Counted from the stretch's first letter, positions 1-10,919 are shown. The stretch is 64,000 nt of DNA from Mactra quadrangularis (GCA_025267735.1 CM046307.1:434001-498000), one strand, 5' to 3'. A program made the numbers and translations. The notes: generated from the letters alone by a model not told the origin.

Positions 1-41
1 GTTGAATCACACTTCCTTTGCTTTGGAGCAATTTTGGTGGA

Positions 42-924
42 TTAACAAACGATTTTGTTGTCTCCTCTTCCATTGATATTGTTAACTTTAACAAGCTCAA
101 CTTGAAATGATACGTGCACAACAAACTGCTCTTGCGTTTGCACCTCACGTTCTATTTCTGATAATAATCTATCTTCGGTCAGTTTTTGACGTGGCACGAA
201 CTCTATCACTATAGGAAAATCAAACTCAGGATTGTGGATTGATGCACGTACCAAATCCGTTTCCGGTATCATTTGAATATGATAATGATATTTAAAACGT
301 TCATGTAAAACTACATTTATTAGTTTTACCGTAAAAATATACTTCGCATCGATGAGAAGCTTAGCCACTTCAACGTCATTTTTCAAGCCTGCTTGAAGTT
401 TTATTTCATCCCAGGGATCTATTTCCAGTCCAATAAAAACTTCTTTTGCTGGCAGTTTACATTCTTTCATGCATTTTCATTTTCTTCGCCGAATCTGACA
501 GGTTGGGTCGGCAAGCGCTTGGTTTTCATTTTCTTTAGTCGATTGATGCACGTACCGAATCTGTTTCCGGTATCACCTGAATATATTGAAGATATTTTAA
601 CGTTCATATAAAACTACATTTATTAGTTTTACCGTAAATATATACTTATGCATCGATGAGAAGCTTAGCCACTTCAACGTCATTTTTCAAGTGACCCAGT
701 GATCTATTTCAAGTCCAATATAAACCTTTCTTTTCTTTTCGTGCATTTTTCTTTTCTTCGTCGAACCTGATTGTTTGGGTCGACCAGCTTTTGGTTTCCT
801 TTTTCTTATAGGCGATTCCATCATTGAATGTAAACGGAATTCGGCACATGCGCGAAACATCGTCAAATTCCGCATCGGAAATCTGATTAATTTTCGGTTT
901 GCCAACAAATTTCTTATTGTTCAT
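42..924 (-). pseudogene. Duplicated, frameshifted ORF fragment of unknown function
   Basis: The minus strand carries a 142-codon open stretch (470 to 42) and, upstream, overlapping open frames (924 to 687) that continue one another only across a frameshift. Both copies contain a motif close to VYIGLEIDPW, and the first continues into a segment of the type 'LKNDVEVAKLLIDA'. I associate that pattern loosely with the linker regions of repetitive animal ORFs that carry zinc-finger or THAP-like domains. The upstream part is very basic (a Lys/Arg-rich run containing KPKAGRPKQ), which would suit a nuclear protein. The second copy is cut short by stops. No start with good context or intact domain is visible, so I read it as a decayed gene or repeat-encoded ORF and assign no function. 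Confidence 0.4.
238..745. repeat. Imperfect direct duplication (~205-230 bp, two copies)
   Basis: Bases about 238-470 and 538-745 are the same sequence with scattered substitutions and small indels. Both run from 'gattgatgcacgtacc' through 'gatgagaagcttagcc' to 'tttcaagtccaat' or its variant. The second copy lacks the 22 or so bases that encode part of the ORF in the first. The duplication explains why two similar ORFs lie side by side. Confidence 0.85.
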
Positions 925-1497
925 TTGATAGAACTCTGGGTGCTCTGAGTACTACTGCACAAGTTTGTTCTGATGAGATCAAAATGGATCTTATCGTTCC
1001 TGTAGATTGATCCTCCTTTGTGCTCAGAGTCGTGTATGGGACGCGGATCCGTAATATCTGTTATTTATATGTTCTTTCGGAAGTTGAACCGGAGGTGAAA
1101 AAAAACGGTAGTTACCTTTCCTTTTGGTGCCCTGATGGATCGCTTTAATAAAGGAAATGTTAAAGTATAAGTGACGCCGCTGCTTAGTGCCATAAATCAA
1201 GTGAGAACACCGGTAACAATAACCTCCTTAACATCGTCAATTACGTATGTTATATCCAGTTATATAGTTCCATGCTAATGAATATTTCGTCTGATATTAC
1301 AATTATTTTAGTCATTCTCAGACATCAGATATATACACACGTATGGTCATTAACGGGTTCTTTATACAATAAAATACTAACTTGAGTTATTATTTCATAC
1401 CGTCAGGGATTGTTACAATAAAATATAATAGAAGTTTCTGTCTCTACATTTTATTATAGTATACATATTAACAAACAATACAATAACACAATGAAAT
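925..1497. other. No gene seen
   Basis: AT-rich sequence with no open frame, tRNA or clear repeat that I can recognise. Confidence 0.5.
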
Positions 1498-1632
1498 ATC
1501 TCTTTCTCCCCCCTCACTCGACCCCAATCGCCCCCTCTCTGTACACTATCTCTCACTGTCCACTCTTACCCTCTCCCGCACATCTCATTCTCTTTGTCTA
1601 ACTCACACACACATGTCTTTTACACTTCCATT
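1498..1632. repeat. CT-rich low-complexity tract
   Basis: A run of mixed C and T (many 'ctct', 'cccc' and 'cacac' blocks) about 130 bases long. It lies just beyond the stop codon of the SGNH-like fragment on the minus strand, so in that sense it is GA-rich. Confidence 0.7.
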
Positions 1633-1643
1633 ACATCAAATGT

Positions 1644-3298
1644 CTAAACTGTCTTCTTAAACGTTCTCATTACAAGTCTCTTTAGTTTTTTGTTTCCTTC
1701 GTTGTTCAGATGTACCCCATCCGTTGATATATGGGTGGGGTACTTCATCTCCCTCCCATCAACAAAATCATCACTTAACTTTTTCCTCATTCTTTCATTG
1801 ACAGAATTCTTCATCTTTTTGAAGATATCTTCAGTCAGATATCTGTCTCTGAATTTACCTATAACGAAATATGACATGATATCAGTTCAACAATGATGGA
1901 ATGGATTTTATTATGTATGTAAGTTAGGAAGATTATGCTACCCGTATTGCGCTAAGAACACCTTAAAGTTATATAACAAAAACAGTTCATCTTAATTAGT
2001 ATTGTATCTAAAAATCGCTGACAGAAAATTGACATAAATGCCAAACTTTCTTGAAAGGGTATGTCTTCCCGGCTCCGTGTGAGATTCGAACCCGTACTCA
2101 TTCCATGCACTTGATTCCTAATCCTGACGCTATGCCAACTGCTCTATCGAATCGGTTGTATGGTTGTTTATGAAAGGATGAACATGTACGTGTTAACTAT
2201 GCAAAAAACGTCGGATAATAGCACAATGACACCATAAGAAGTTAAAAAATTACGCACATCGCTAATTTGTCTACATTCTCATTCCAAGAGTCTAGTCGGG
2301 TTACGGTCGGAATTATGTTAAGCGCTAACTCATGTTTGACAAACTTAGGTAATTTCACAAAATAACACAAATGTTTTACGATAATAAACAATGCAGTAAA
2401 TATATTCTATGGGAAAACAGCATCGTAAAATGAAACATAAGTCTGAATTACTTATGGCATGAAAGTTCTAATCACAATCTTTTAGTTTTATAATTTCAGT
2501 TTAATGATTTTAGTCAATACAACGTAACTATCGTTTTTTGCACGTAAAGTTTAATTTTATTAATGGCGCAATTATGTATATAACGACACATCATATTTGT
2601 TAGTAAAAAGGAAATATAACATTTTTTAATTAAGATATCAATAACCTATTGACGCATTTAAAAATTCCGGGATGGAATGGCTTTACTGTTACCACAGTCT
2701 TAAAAATAATACATAATAAAGTCAGCTGGAAATAACACGCATATCTTATAAATTTCTTTCACAAACGTTGCATAATTAACAGAATTATAATAACAAAGTG
2801 AATCAAAGGGTCAGATGATTTTTAAGTAGGTGGTTGCTCCGATCATAAGATCATCTTACTGAACAAACGTATATGGAAATTTCATTTCAAGTTTTGGATC
2901 ATGAAAGCGGCGTATTATCAATAGCGTGTGATAGCTCAAAACTAAGCTGTAGATTCGATGTCCAACATTAACATAACACTATTTGCTTCTACTTTCTGAT
3001 GTCTCTGAAATGGATTTGTACCAACTTTTACTAATATGACATATCATGTTTGTTTTGATTTTATCCACGCTTTCAGCTCCCTGTAACATAGTTAGTGCAT
3101 AAAGTGAAAATCTGCTATTATTTGCATATGAAAATATATATAAATAGTATATTTCCTCTCTGACATATTGACATGAAAAACACCCTTTCTGTGCCACGCC
3201 ATTTTATTTCTTCAATAATTCCTTTCAAATTCTCAGCAATCGTTGCTGGTGATGAGTCAGAATGAATATCATTACCTCCAAGGATCATGAATACATAT
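1644..3298 (-). pseudogene. SGNH/GDSL-hydrolase-like gene, two 3' exons, probable pseudogene
   Basis: Two minus-strand exons are visible: 3298-3156 and 1858-1644, the second ending at a stop. The first encodes a hydrophobic strand followed by GGNDIHSD, which matches block III of SGNH hydrolases (Gly-x-Asn-Asp, oxyanion-hole Asn). The second encodes DGVHLN, matching block V with the catalytic Asp-x-x-His pair. Joined at these borders the frame stays open and reads ...CQRG/KFRDRYL.... The acceptor before 3298 (ttcag) and the one before 1858 (tatag) are good. The donor after 3156 reads GAAATA instead of GTAAAT, so the splice site seems broken. The 5' exons with the GDS serine were not found, and LINE and polymerase remnants lie upstream. 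The family hydrolyses esters, or acts as a binding domain when inactive. The substrate is unknown. Confidence 0.6.
2028..2158 (-). mobile_element. SINE family B copy, 3' truncated
   Basis: On the minus strand a tRNA-like head is visible: 'gatagagcagttggc' as an A-box-like part and 'gggttcgaatctc' as a B box. It is followed by 'ataccctttca' and 'atgtcaattt', which are also found after the head of the plus-strand copy at 51955-52258. It sits in the intron of the SGNH-like fragment. Confidence 0.65.
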
Positions 3299-3468
3299 CT
3301 GAAATATAAAAAAATCACATTTATTTCACCATGGTACCAGTGTTATAGTGATAAAGCATGCTTATCATCCCGAAACAAGACATATGATAGATTCCGGTCA
3401 AAGCTATCTAAACCGGTGTTTTAATATTTGTTTTACATATTTTAAAGTTATTAGCGTATGTCTAGTAA

Positions 3469-3506
3469 CTCTAGGTGACGTCAAAATATTTTGACGTCAC
3501 CTAGAG
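3469..3506. repeat. Perfect 38-bp palindrome with two CRE sites
   Basis: Nineteen bases (ctctaggtgacgtcaaaat) are followed directly by their exact reverse complement. Each half holds TGACGTCA, the full consensus site for CREB/ATF factors (3476-3483 and 3492-3499). Further half-sites (aacgtca) follow to about 3566. Whether it is regulatory, a recombination scar or a repeat end is not known. Confidence 0.9.
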
Positions 3507-3597
3507 TGGCGTCCCTTTAATTTCAACGTCATGAGGTCATAAAGACGTTACCATGTTAACAACGTCATATTTTTTTCAAACCTCCTGAAGACCAAAG

Positions 3598-4920
3598 ATA
3601 AGATAAGATAAGATAAATTTTATTTTAAGTCGGCAAGACATAGCAAAAGACAACATAAGCCATAAAGGCTTGTGAACCGACTAGGAATAACATATGTATA
3701 CAAAAACATGTGTAAAACAGCTAAAATAGAATATGACATTACATTGTTTACAATTACATATATATACATATATATACATACACATATATATACATATCTA
3801 TACATGCACACATATGTACATACACACATACACATGCATACACATACATACACATTACTCATTCTAACAGTAAGGTTATTTGAAAGACATGACATTAAAA
3901 CAAAAGCAAGGTAATAAATACTTCACAATACAATACAAAGCATAAAATGTAAAAACAATACGTAGCATCAAGCGCAACACACATGATACATAAAAATAAA
4001 TTTTAATGGAATCTGCTGATCTGGACCTAGCATAGGGTCTTAAACTGCCTAAAACTTACGTTTGAAAGCCAAATTTAAAAGTGAGGCATAAAACGCAGGT
4101 ATTAAAATAAGAATAAAACTAGAAACATATTTAGAATAAACTGATCAGCAGGTTCCTCAAAATAAAATAAAAAAACAACTTCAAGCTAAGCGAGCAAAAC
4201 ATAGTCTAAGAGTGTGTAAAATGAAACAAAATAGCTAACAGCAAGCAGAAAAGCAACATAAAATAAATTAAATCTAAAATAACGACTGCAAGATATATGA
4301 GTCAAGGTGGTTTAGCACGCCGCACCAGTTCTGCAATATCTAATTTCTAGGTGCCATTACACAATGAGCATCTGCAAGCCTTACCATTCCAGTTAGAGAT
4401 AAGAGCTTTAAATTGGGTAAAACTTGATGTTTTTCTAAACTCTTCTGGCATAGAGTTCCACAGAACTGGTGCAGCATACCTAAAGCTGTTTTTACCATAC
4501 CTTGTGCTCTTCACCTGGGGAATTTCTAATAAATTAGTGTACCTAAAAGTATAACGAGTGTTATGTTTATTAATTAAGGTGCTCAGAACAGGTGGGGCTA
4601 TGTTGTTTAGTATTTTAAATGTTTCAAGGGCCATAACTCTGGTTCTTCTAATATGTAGACTAGGTAATTTTGCGATAGATAATAATTTGTCATAAGTACT
4701 TGAGTAATCATTGTAAACGAAACGAAGAGCTCTTTCTTGGATTTTTTCTATTTTATTTGTGTTGGCAACTGAGCAAAAGTGCCAGGATAAGGGGCAAAAA
4801 CTGAAGTTTGATAAAATGAGGGAATGAAAAATAGTTAATTTACTTAAATTTTTTCCTATTCTCTTGAGTATATTTAATTGTTGGGCAGCCTTGCTACCAT
4901 GTAGAAACCGGTAGAGGTTA
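3598..4920 (-). mobile_element. 5'-truncated non-LTR retrotransposon (LINE), 3' end
   Basis: The minus strand from about 4905 to 4349 reads as the C-terminal end of a LINE ORF2. It has the typical 'KIEKIQERALRFVYND' stretch followed by 'RRTRVMALETFKILN' and the 'APVLWNSMPEEFR' block that closes many CR1/L2/jockey-like reverse-transcriptase ORFs. The stop is near 4347. A ~740-base 3' UTR follows and ends in a pentanucleotide tail (GATAA on the plus strand, four units, 3598-3617). The reverse-transcriptase core is missing, as expected of a 5'-truncated insertion. The clade cannot be fixed without a search. Confidence 0.85.
3755..3860. repeat. (TA)n/(CA)n-rich microsatellite
   Basis: Alternating 'tatatacata', 'cacacata' and 'cacatacata' units inside the 3' UTR of the LINE remnant. 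It produces spurious Tyr/Cys/His-rich open frames on both strands. Confidence 0.9.
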
Positions 4921-5007
4921 ATAAAAAAATAAAAATTAATATAGTTTCAGCTTGTAATCAATTATATTTTCACTTATTATATTATATATATACTAGATTG
5001 TCGACAC

Positions 5008-5208
5008 TTAGGGGCTGAGTATTCGTGTTATTAAGGCTAAACCCTCTGATCTTACTTGTTTTTTATGTGCCGTTGTGTATGCGTAGTTCTTGGAGACGCC
5101 GCTCACAAAATCAACGATATAACCTCTGTGGTCCAGCTCGTCTGTATTGTTCAGGTTTGTTTTATTGTTAGTTCTTATTATATTTAAACATTTACTTTTC
5201 TCATGCAC
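5008..5208 (-). pseudogene. Fragment resembling protein-primed DNA polymerase B (Polinton-like)
   Basis: A 66-codon open stretch contains 'DELDHRGYIVDFVSGVSKNYAY' broken into recognisable parts: an acidic 'DELD', then 'FVSG', then 'KNYAY', followed after a short gap by a basic 'KQVRSEG' stretch. This order (EL..yI.eFvSgGpKNYaY...KvrG) is what I know from the C-terminal part of family B DNA polymerases encoded by Polinton/Maverick elements and by related ORFs common in bivalve genomes. Only this piece is present, with no palm motifs (DTD) and no flanking terminal repeats. It is a dead remnant. A chance match cannot be excluded without a profile search. Confidence 0.45.
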
Positions 5209-5439
5209 AGGTATTTGTTAGATTTTCATATCATTTCAAACATCTAATAGCGTCCCATCTTTTCAATACGGTATCGAATTTGATTAAGTTAATTAAATAT
5301 AATTAACTATATTTTTATTAAAATACACTTATTTGCTATGAAATTATGACTATTTTTGTCTATTAAATATTTTTCTCCGTTCATCACATAGATCAGGGGG
5401 AAATATTAAACATTAATTATTGCTTTTTTATCTAAATGT

Positions 5440-6005
5440 GGATCAGTGAAATCTATAATGTAATTTCTCTTTTTGTTTGTTTAATTAAACTAATGCTTTG
5501 CTGTTTTTAAGTGTTGTGCCATATTACATGTACTTGTATATACATTGTATTATTTTAATGAGTATTTTACTTGTTGTTAACGGAAATAAAAAGAAAACGT
5601 TAATCTGATATGCTGTTGTTTGTCGATATCATTGGTCGTTGATCAGTGACATGTATTATGTATTTTTTTATTTAACAAACTCTTTGTTGTTTTTATGTGT
5701 TGTGCCAATTTACATGTAGATAAATAGTATTTTTTTATTATTAGTATTTATATTTTTTATTAGTAAATAAAAAGAAAATATTAATGTGATAATAATGCTG
5801 TTGTTGGTCGTTACCATTGGTCGTTGATCAGTGAAATCTATTATGTAATTTTGTTTTTTGTTTAGTTTAACAAATTCTTTGTTGTTTTTTTTATGTGCTG
5901 TGCCAATTTACATATACATATTATTTTATTATCAGTATTTCATATATTGTTATAAGCAAATAAAAAGAAAATATTAATCTGATACGCTGTTGTTTGTTGT
6001 TAGTA
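5440..6005. repeat. ~190-bp tandem repeat, about three copies
   Basis: Units begin with 'gatcagtg' at about 5443, 5640 and 5826. Each runs through 'tttgttgtttttatgtg', 'tgtgccaatttacatgta' and 'aataaaaagaaaa' before 'gctgttgttt...cattggtcgtt'. Unit length drifts between about 185 and 200 bases. AT-rich and non-coding. Confidence 0.85.
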
Positions 6006-6609
6006 TTTTGATTATGGACTTTTAACTTACAATGTGCCCCAGTATTGACATGGCACTTAATTAAAGTTTGTAAATACCATTTACTACTTTACATTAGTTT
6101 AGTTTGTTAAGATAACCAAGTTTCTTGACATATGCTGCAGTGTCATGTGACTGTGTACATGTAGTATAATACATGTGCTTTAGTAGCATTTTACACGACT
6201 GTCCAGTGTCCATGCCTAATATGTTCAGGATCTGAAGTCACGTGGTCTACTACAACTACTAATGAGGTAAATAAAGTTTTGTTTCTTTGCTGATAATTCA
6301 TTTCAGAAAATTATCGAGTGGCCTCTTAAAGTGCTTAAAATAACTACTACCTTTCTTTTCTCAAAACAATATATTTGATTTTGCCAGTTATGATGGTTAG
6401 CTCCAAATCCTCAGCACGAACTTTGAATCGGTGATTTTTGTGTGATTGATACGAATTTATATCATAGTGTTAATTTTGTTTAAGTTTAATTCCAGACTAT
6501 TGATCGAAGTAATGATTACATATTAACATTTAAAGGTCATCGGGTCGAATGAGCGAAAAGTAACTCAATAACATAGGACTAAAGATCATTCATGAAAGTT
6601 GGTACTGAA
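6006..6609. other. No gene seen
   Basis: AT-rich sequence without an open frame or a repeat that I recognise. Confidence 0.5.
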
Positions 6610-7165
6610 ATTAATAATTGAGACAACACCGTACACTAAAATTGTGCAGAATGACTACACCGTACAGTTTTCTGAGACTGCACCGTTCAAAAATGTGCGT
6701 TTTGACTACACCATACACCGGCGACTGCACTCACTTTGTGTACACTCATAAAACGAACGTTTTTGTGGAAGGGAGAGGATATTCCTCCAAAGTAAGGGGA
6801 CAGAGTAACTCGGTCGATCATTTTACGCTACTCTGTCAATTGATTTGAATCTAAGAGCTCAAATAAAGTCAGAATCAGACTTAAAAGATTTTTTCTCGCT
6901 TCAAATTTCAAAATCATAGATCGACCACCTTTGTGATTCATTTATAAGCTCTTGGGTGGATATCAAGCGAAAACAGGTTGTACATTATGCACCGGAATCT
7001 ATGCCTGGTTGAATACAACTGATTATACAGCAATACATGTGGATTAAGTTAGAGAAATTGAGAAAATAAAATATGTTTACCTTTTCACCAGCGTTCGGTC
7101 CGCCATCTTGGTTGACTACACCGTACACAGCTACACGACAGTGATTACACGGTATATTTAATACT
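6610..7165. repeat. Repeat block with recurring 'gactacaccgtaca' motif
   Basis: Variants of 'gactacaccgtaca' occur near 6652, 6700 and 7113. The last follows 'tccgccatcttggtt'. The same order (tccgccatcttgg..., then ctacaccgt) closes the right arm of the inverted-repeat element at 10318-10345, so this block looks like a diverged relative of that element. The short open frame across 6618-6848 has no recognisable content. Confidence 0.45.
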
Positions 7166-7252
7166 CGGTTAATTTCGGTAGTTCACGTAGAGCGTATTGT
7201 CTGCACATAACACTGATGTATTATATCTTATTTGCAAAACGTATCGTAGTTT

Positions 7253-7326
7253 GTGTGGCCGAGTGGGGAGACGGTCAGACTACAAATCTTTTTATTGTGG
7301 GTTCGAATCCCGACAGAAACTTATTT
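7253..7326 (+). other. tRNA-like sequence (decayed tRNA or SINE head)
   Basis: A 'gtttgtg...cagaaac' pair gives six of seven acceptor-stem pairs. The D-arm is like that of Ser/Leu tRNAs (ggccgagtgg) and the T loop is standard (ggttcgaatcc). The anticodon arm pairs over only three bases (AGA/TCT around ctacaaa), and the variable region is irregular. I therefore do not call it a working tRNA gene. Boxes A and B for RNA polymerase III are still recognisable. Confidence 0.45.
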
Positions 7327-7799
7327 TTATATCTTTTATCTGATTTAAATCATGGGCGAATTGCGTAAAACTCATTGTCCCTCGTGCATCATGAAACTTG
7401 TAGAAGCCTTTGTTATAAATTTGGTGGCATCTCTTGAAGTGATGATGACAGTAGCACAACCGACACAGTCAGTAAAATTGAGGGAGTTTTACATTGTTTG
7501 TTTTGAAGTGTTTTATTTCAATGTCCAAAATTACTGTATAAAATAGATGTAAAACAAAAAAATACAAAACGAAGAACAAAAAAATAAATTAAAATGACAT
7601 ATTTAGCTTCAGACTCGCACTTCTTTCAAAAATAGATGTTTAGTATCATGGCACTTTAACCGTACGACCATTCAGTCAGATCATAAATCGACACTAAATT
7701 AACCTACACTTAGTATTTTTACTGCAAGTTTCTATTTATAGAACGCGGAAAATAATATATACAGTGCGCGATAACCGTGTAATTATGCAATCGGACAGT

Positions 7800-8095
7800 T
7801 CAATATAATCGTACAATAGCTCGGTATGTAGAGCAGAAGTCTACTGATTGAGGGATCGTAAATTCGATTCCCAGGCAAGCATACTTTCGGGGAGCATGAT
7901 CATGAAATAATTTCTACGGTCACTCCTTCCTGCTATTTATTCTAAATCAAGTAGGGCAGTTGTCAGTTACTGGTGATGGTATGCGCTTAGTTACTGGTGT
8001 TTAACAGCTAAATCCAGAGATTAGGCCTTTCCATAAGCGATGACTTGGTTGACTGACCGCCATGATATGACTTATACAATTTGTAAAAAGTTAGA
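7800..8095 (+). mobile_element. SINE family A, near full length
   Basis: It starts with a tRNA-like head ('atagctcggtatgtagagc' as A box, 'aaattcgattcccaggc' as B box). It continues through 'atcatgaaataatttctacgg' and the core 'gggcagttgtcagttactg...aacagctaaatccagagat' to 'gttgactgaccgccatgatatga'. At least seven more copies of this core lie in the window, so it is the reference copy for the family together with the one at 58400. Confidence 0.85.
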
Positions 8096-8440
8096 TTGAG
8101 TCTTATTGACACCGTGATAAAAAAACTCAATTTCATACTGATATTTGATAATATCGCTGTGTTTGCTCATTTGTTAATCGGTGGTTATTTTGTACAAGGG
8201 CACATCGAGAAACTCTTGATAATGAGAAACTAATGAAAAGAAACATTTGTGACATTGTATTCAAGATTGTAATTTGCTGATATCTACGAATTAATTGCCT
8301 TCAAAATGGTATAGTTCGTTATTGCGATCTTTTCTATCCCGTAGCCATTTAACCTTGAAATGACCTCTCGTCTATTTGACCAAACTGTACTTTTGTGACC
8401 TAACTGTACTTGTTTGATTTAAATTTTGAAACAGCAATAA

Positions 8441-10384
8441 TCACTGTCTAGATCGTGAAACGGTTGCGATTTTCCGTGTCACGGTGTAGCCACACCAAGA
8501 TGGCGGAAAAACAACCATCCAAAAGGTACGTGTCGTTTTTTGCATGATAGTTTGAGAAATATTCGGGCCCAAACGCGTTATAAAGTTTCATTTGATCCGT
8601 AAATATATAAACTGAAGGGCGGGTGTACTCATCTGACATGTCACAAAGGATTTATGTGAGTTAAAGCCACTAAAGTTGACGTATGACCGTGTGACAAATT
8701 TGAACCGAGAGAGTGTATTACTTTTGATAAAATCGCCGTAAGTACGGCACTTCACGTGTTGTAAATACGATTGTGAGATTGTGTGTATGCATGAAACTAT
8801 ACTTAAAAATTGTACAAGTTCTAATTTATTTTGTTATATCAAAACATGCCTACTTTCGGTTTTGTCTAAGCAACGGTTGAGATATTAGCCCCGGAGAAGA
8901 TTTTCCGTAAGAAATGACTCGGTGTTGCCATAAAAAGTGGATACGGTGTATACATTTGCGTTAAATAGAACACGGGTAGGACACTCATTCAAACGTTTGA
9001 AATGCGACCAGACCATTTGCAATACTGTCGAAATGTAGACAAGGCAAAACGTAACAGTATTTGTTAAAACACAGATACGGGTTTGGTCAAATCGTAAACA
9101 AATTTAAATCTTCTAACTGTTCATCAAGTTCCTCGAACATGGAATTAACGTTTGCTGAGAGAGTCCTGCTAAAGTTACAGTGCCGAGTGCTCTTATTGGT
9201 GCTGACGTTTTGTACGTTTTTCAAATCTGGACTGGGAAGTAATTAAATCAGTATCAACAGAAATATCTTATTTAGATTCTTGTATATTTTCTACCTCTTT
9301 TAAATAAGGACACTTCTTATTTTCTAGAAAGGATGTACATATGTGTTGATTCACTTTGAAATATTCCCCAGTTTGCAGTTCTAAATTTGGTGTTAGTCTG
9401 TAGTCTATCGTCAGAAGGCCTTATCGGCCGGTTGATACTTTTTAAACCATCTCATCCGTCATTTTATCTGCAATTTGGCATGCGTTTCTAAATGAATGAT
9501 GAATGCATGCTAAGAGATCAGATTTCGAAAACTGACAGTAGTAGCATTTATAGACTTTTTCCATTTTGACACTGGGGAGAACAAAATTATGAAATATATA
9601 AATTTAGTCTTATCACAAAAGGGCTTTTATAAGTATCTGTTTCGTGTTTAAGTATCAATACGAAAGGTGACGATCTGGAATAGTGGGAATAAAATAATAT
9701 TAACTGATTTATAATTAGGCGTTGTTCCTGCAAAGATTTACGTATTGAAAACATTGGGCTTTTCTGTATAGCAAAATACGAAGGATAATGCCAATGTGAT
9801 TTACTTCAAATGATATGGTTGCGTTTAGCCTTTGGATGAGTGTCTGAACCGTGTTCACTTTCACGCAAATGTATACACCGTGTCCACTTTTTATGGCAAC
9901 ACCGAGTCATTTCTTACGGAAAATCTTCACCGGAGCTAATATCTCAACCGTTGCTTTGACAAAACCGAAAGTAGGCATGTTTTGACGAAACAAAATAAAT
10001 TAGAACTTGTACAATTTTAAGGTATAATTGCATGCATATACACTATCCCACAAACGTATTTATAACACGGTAAGTGCCGTACTAACGGCGATTTTATCAA
10101 AAGTCATACACTTCTCTCGGTTCAAATTTGACTGACGGTCATTCGTCAACTTTGGTGGCTTTAATTCACATAAATCCTTTGTGACTTGTCAGGTGAGTAC
10201 ACTTGCCCTTTAGTTTATATATTTACGGATCAAATGAAACTTTATAACGCGTTTGGGCCCGAATATTTCTCAAACTATCATGCAAAAAACGACACGTACC
10301 TTCTGGATGGTTGTTTTTCCGCCATCTTGGTGTGGCTACACCGTGACACGGAAAATCGCAACCGTTTCACGATCTAGACAGTGA
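8441..10384. mobile_element. 1.9-kb element with long inverted arms
   Basis: Bases 8441 to about 9027 are the reverse complement of about 9808 to 10384, with high identity over the outer ~520 bases and weaker identity inward. The termini are TCACTGTCTAGATCG and its complement. Both ends are flanked by 'taa', which would fit a 3-bp target duplication of the PIF/Harbinger type (TWA), although such a short match could be chance. The arms each carry CAAGATGGCGG, a YY1-like site, and 'cggtgtagcc'. The ~780-base centre has no recognisable transposase. The matching 63-codon open frames in the two arms (8639-8448 minus, 10186-10377 plus) are mirror images produced by the repeat. Confidence 0.85.
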
Positions 10385-10589
10385 TAATATTTATATACAA
10401 CTTTATCCAAATTTGATTCATTGCAATATTGTTGCCTACCCATGTGATTGTTAATTAAAACTAATCGATAGTAAATACGAAGTTTTGCAATCTTTTCTGC
10501 AGCTACTAAAAATCGACGATGCAACTTTGTCTGGAGCGATTTGATTTCACTATGCTAGCTTCCATTGTTTCATTCTACTTTTATTCAAG

Positions 10590-10885
10590 TTTATTTATTT
10601 ATTGGGTTTAACGTTGTAACAACACAATTATTGTGTCATTTAACTGAGGTCTATGTTCTTTAGCCTAGCTTTCCTGGACACATGTTTATATTAAGTACCC
10701 ACCTACCCTTCCACAAGGCCGACAGCCTCTTCATATACCTTATTAATAGAGGAAATATGACATTATTGTTAAATTTTCATGGAAGGTTATAGTCGCCCAA
10801 GGTGAGGTTCGAACCTGTGCCCTCTTAAAACTATATTTGAAACCCCGGTACACTCTTTACTGTGCTTTGGACACAGGAATACTTA
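10590..10885 (-). mobile_element. SINE related to family A (variant core)
   Basis: Read on the minus strand, a B box (caggttcgaacctcacc) near 10800-10820 marks the head. The far end at 10598-10640 matches the family A tail (tgttacaacgttaaaccca). The core between differs from family A, so it may be a separate subfamily. Confidence 0.6.
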
Positions 10886-10919
10886 TATTTCCATGGTTGT
10901 CAATAGTATACACTCATGT

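Noticed and set aside
1690..1896. Plus-strand frame opposite the SGNH-like exon
   Set aside because: A shadow of the minus-strand exon, which carries the recognisable DGVH block.
3620..3914. Tyr/Cys/Val/His-rich open frames on both strands
   Set aside because: They translate the TA/CA microsatellite and mirror each other. No protein is implied.
7253..7326. Functional tRNA gene
   Set aside because: The anticodon stem does not form five pairs and the variable region is irregular. Kept only as a tRNA-like sequence.
8448..10377. Pair of 63-codon ORFs with almost the same protein
   Set aside because: They are mirror copies within the two inverted arms. No family resemblance and no other coding evidence.
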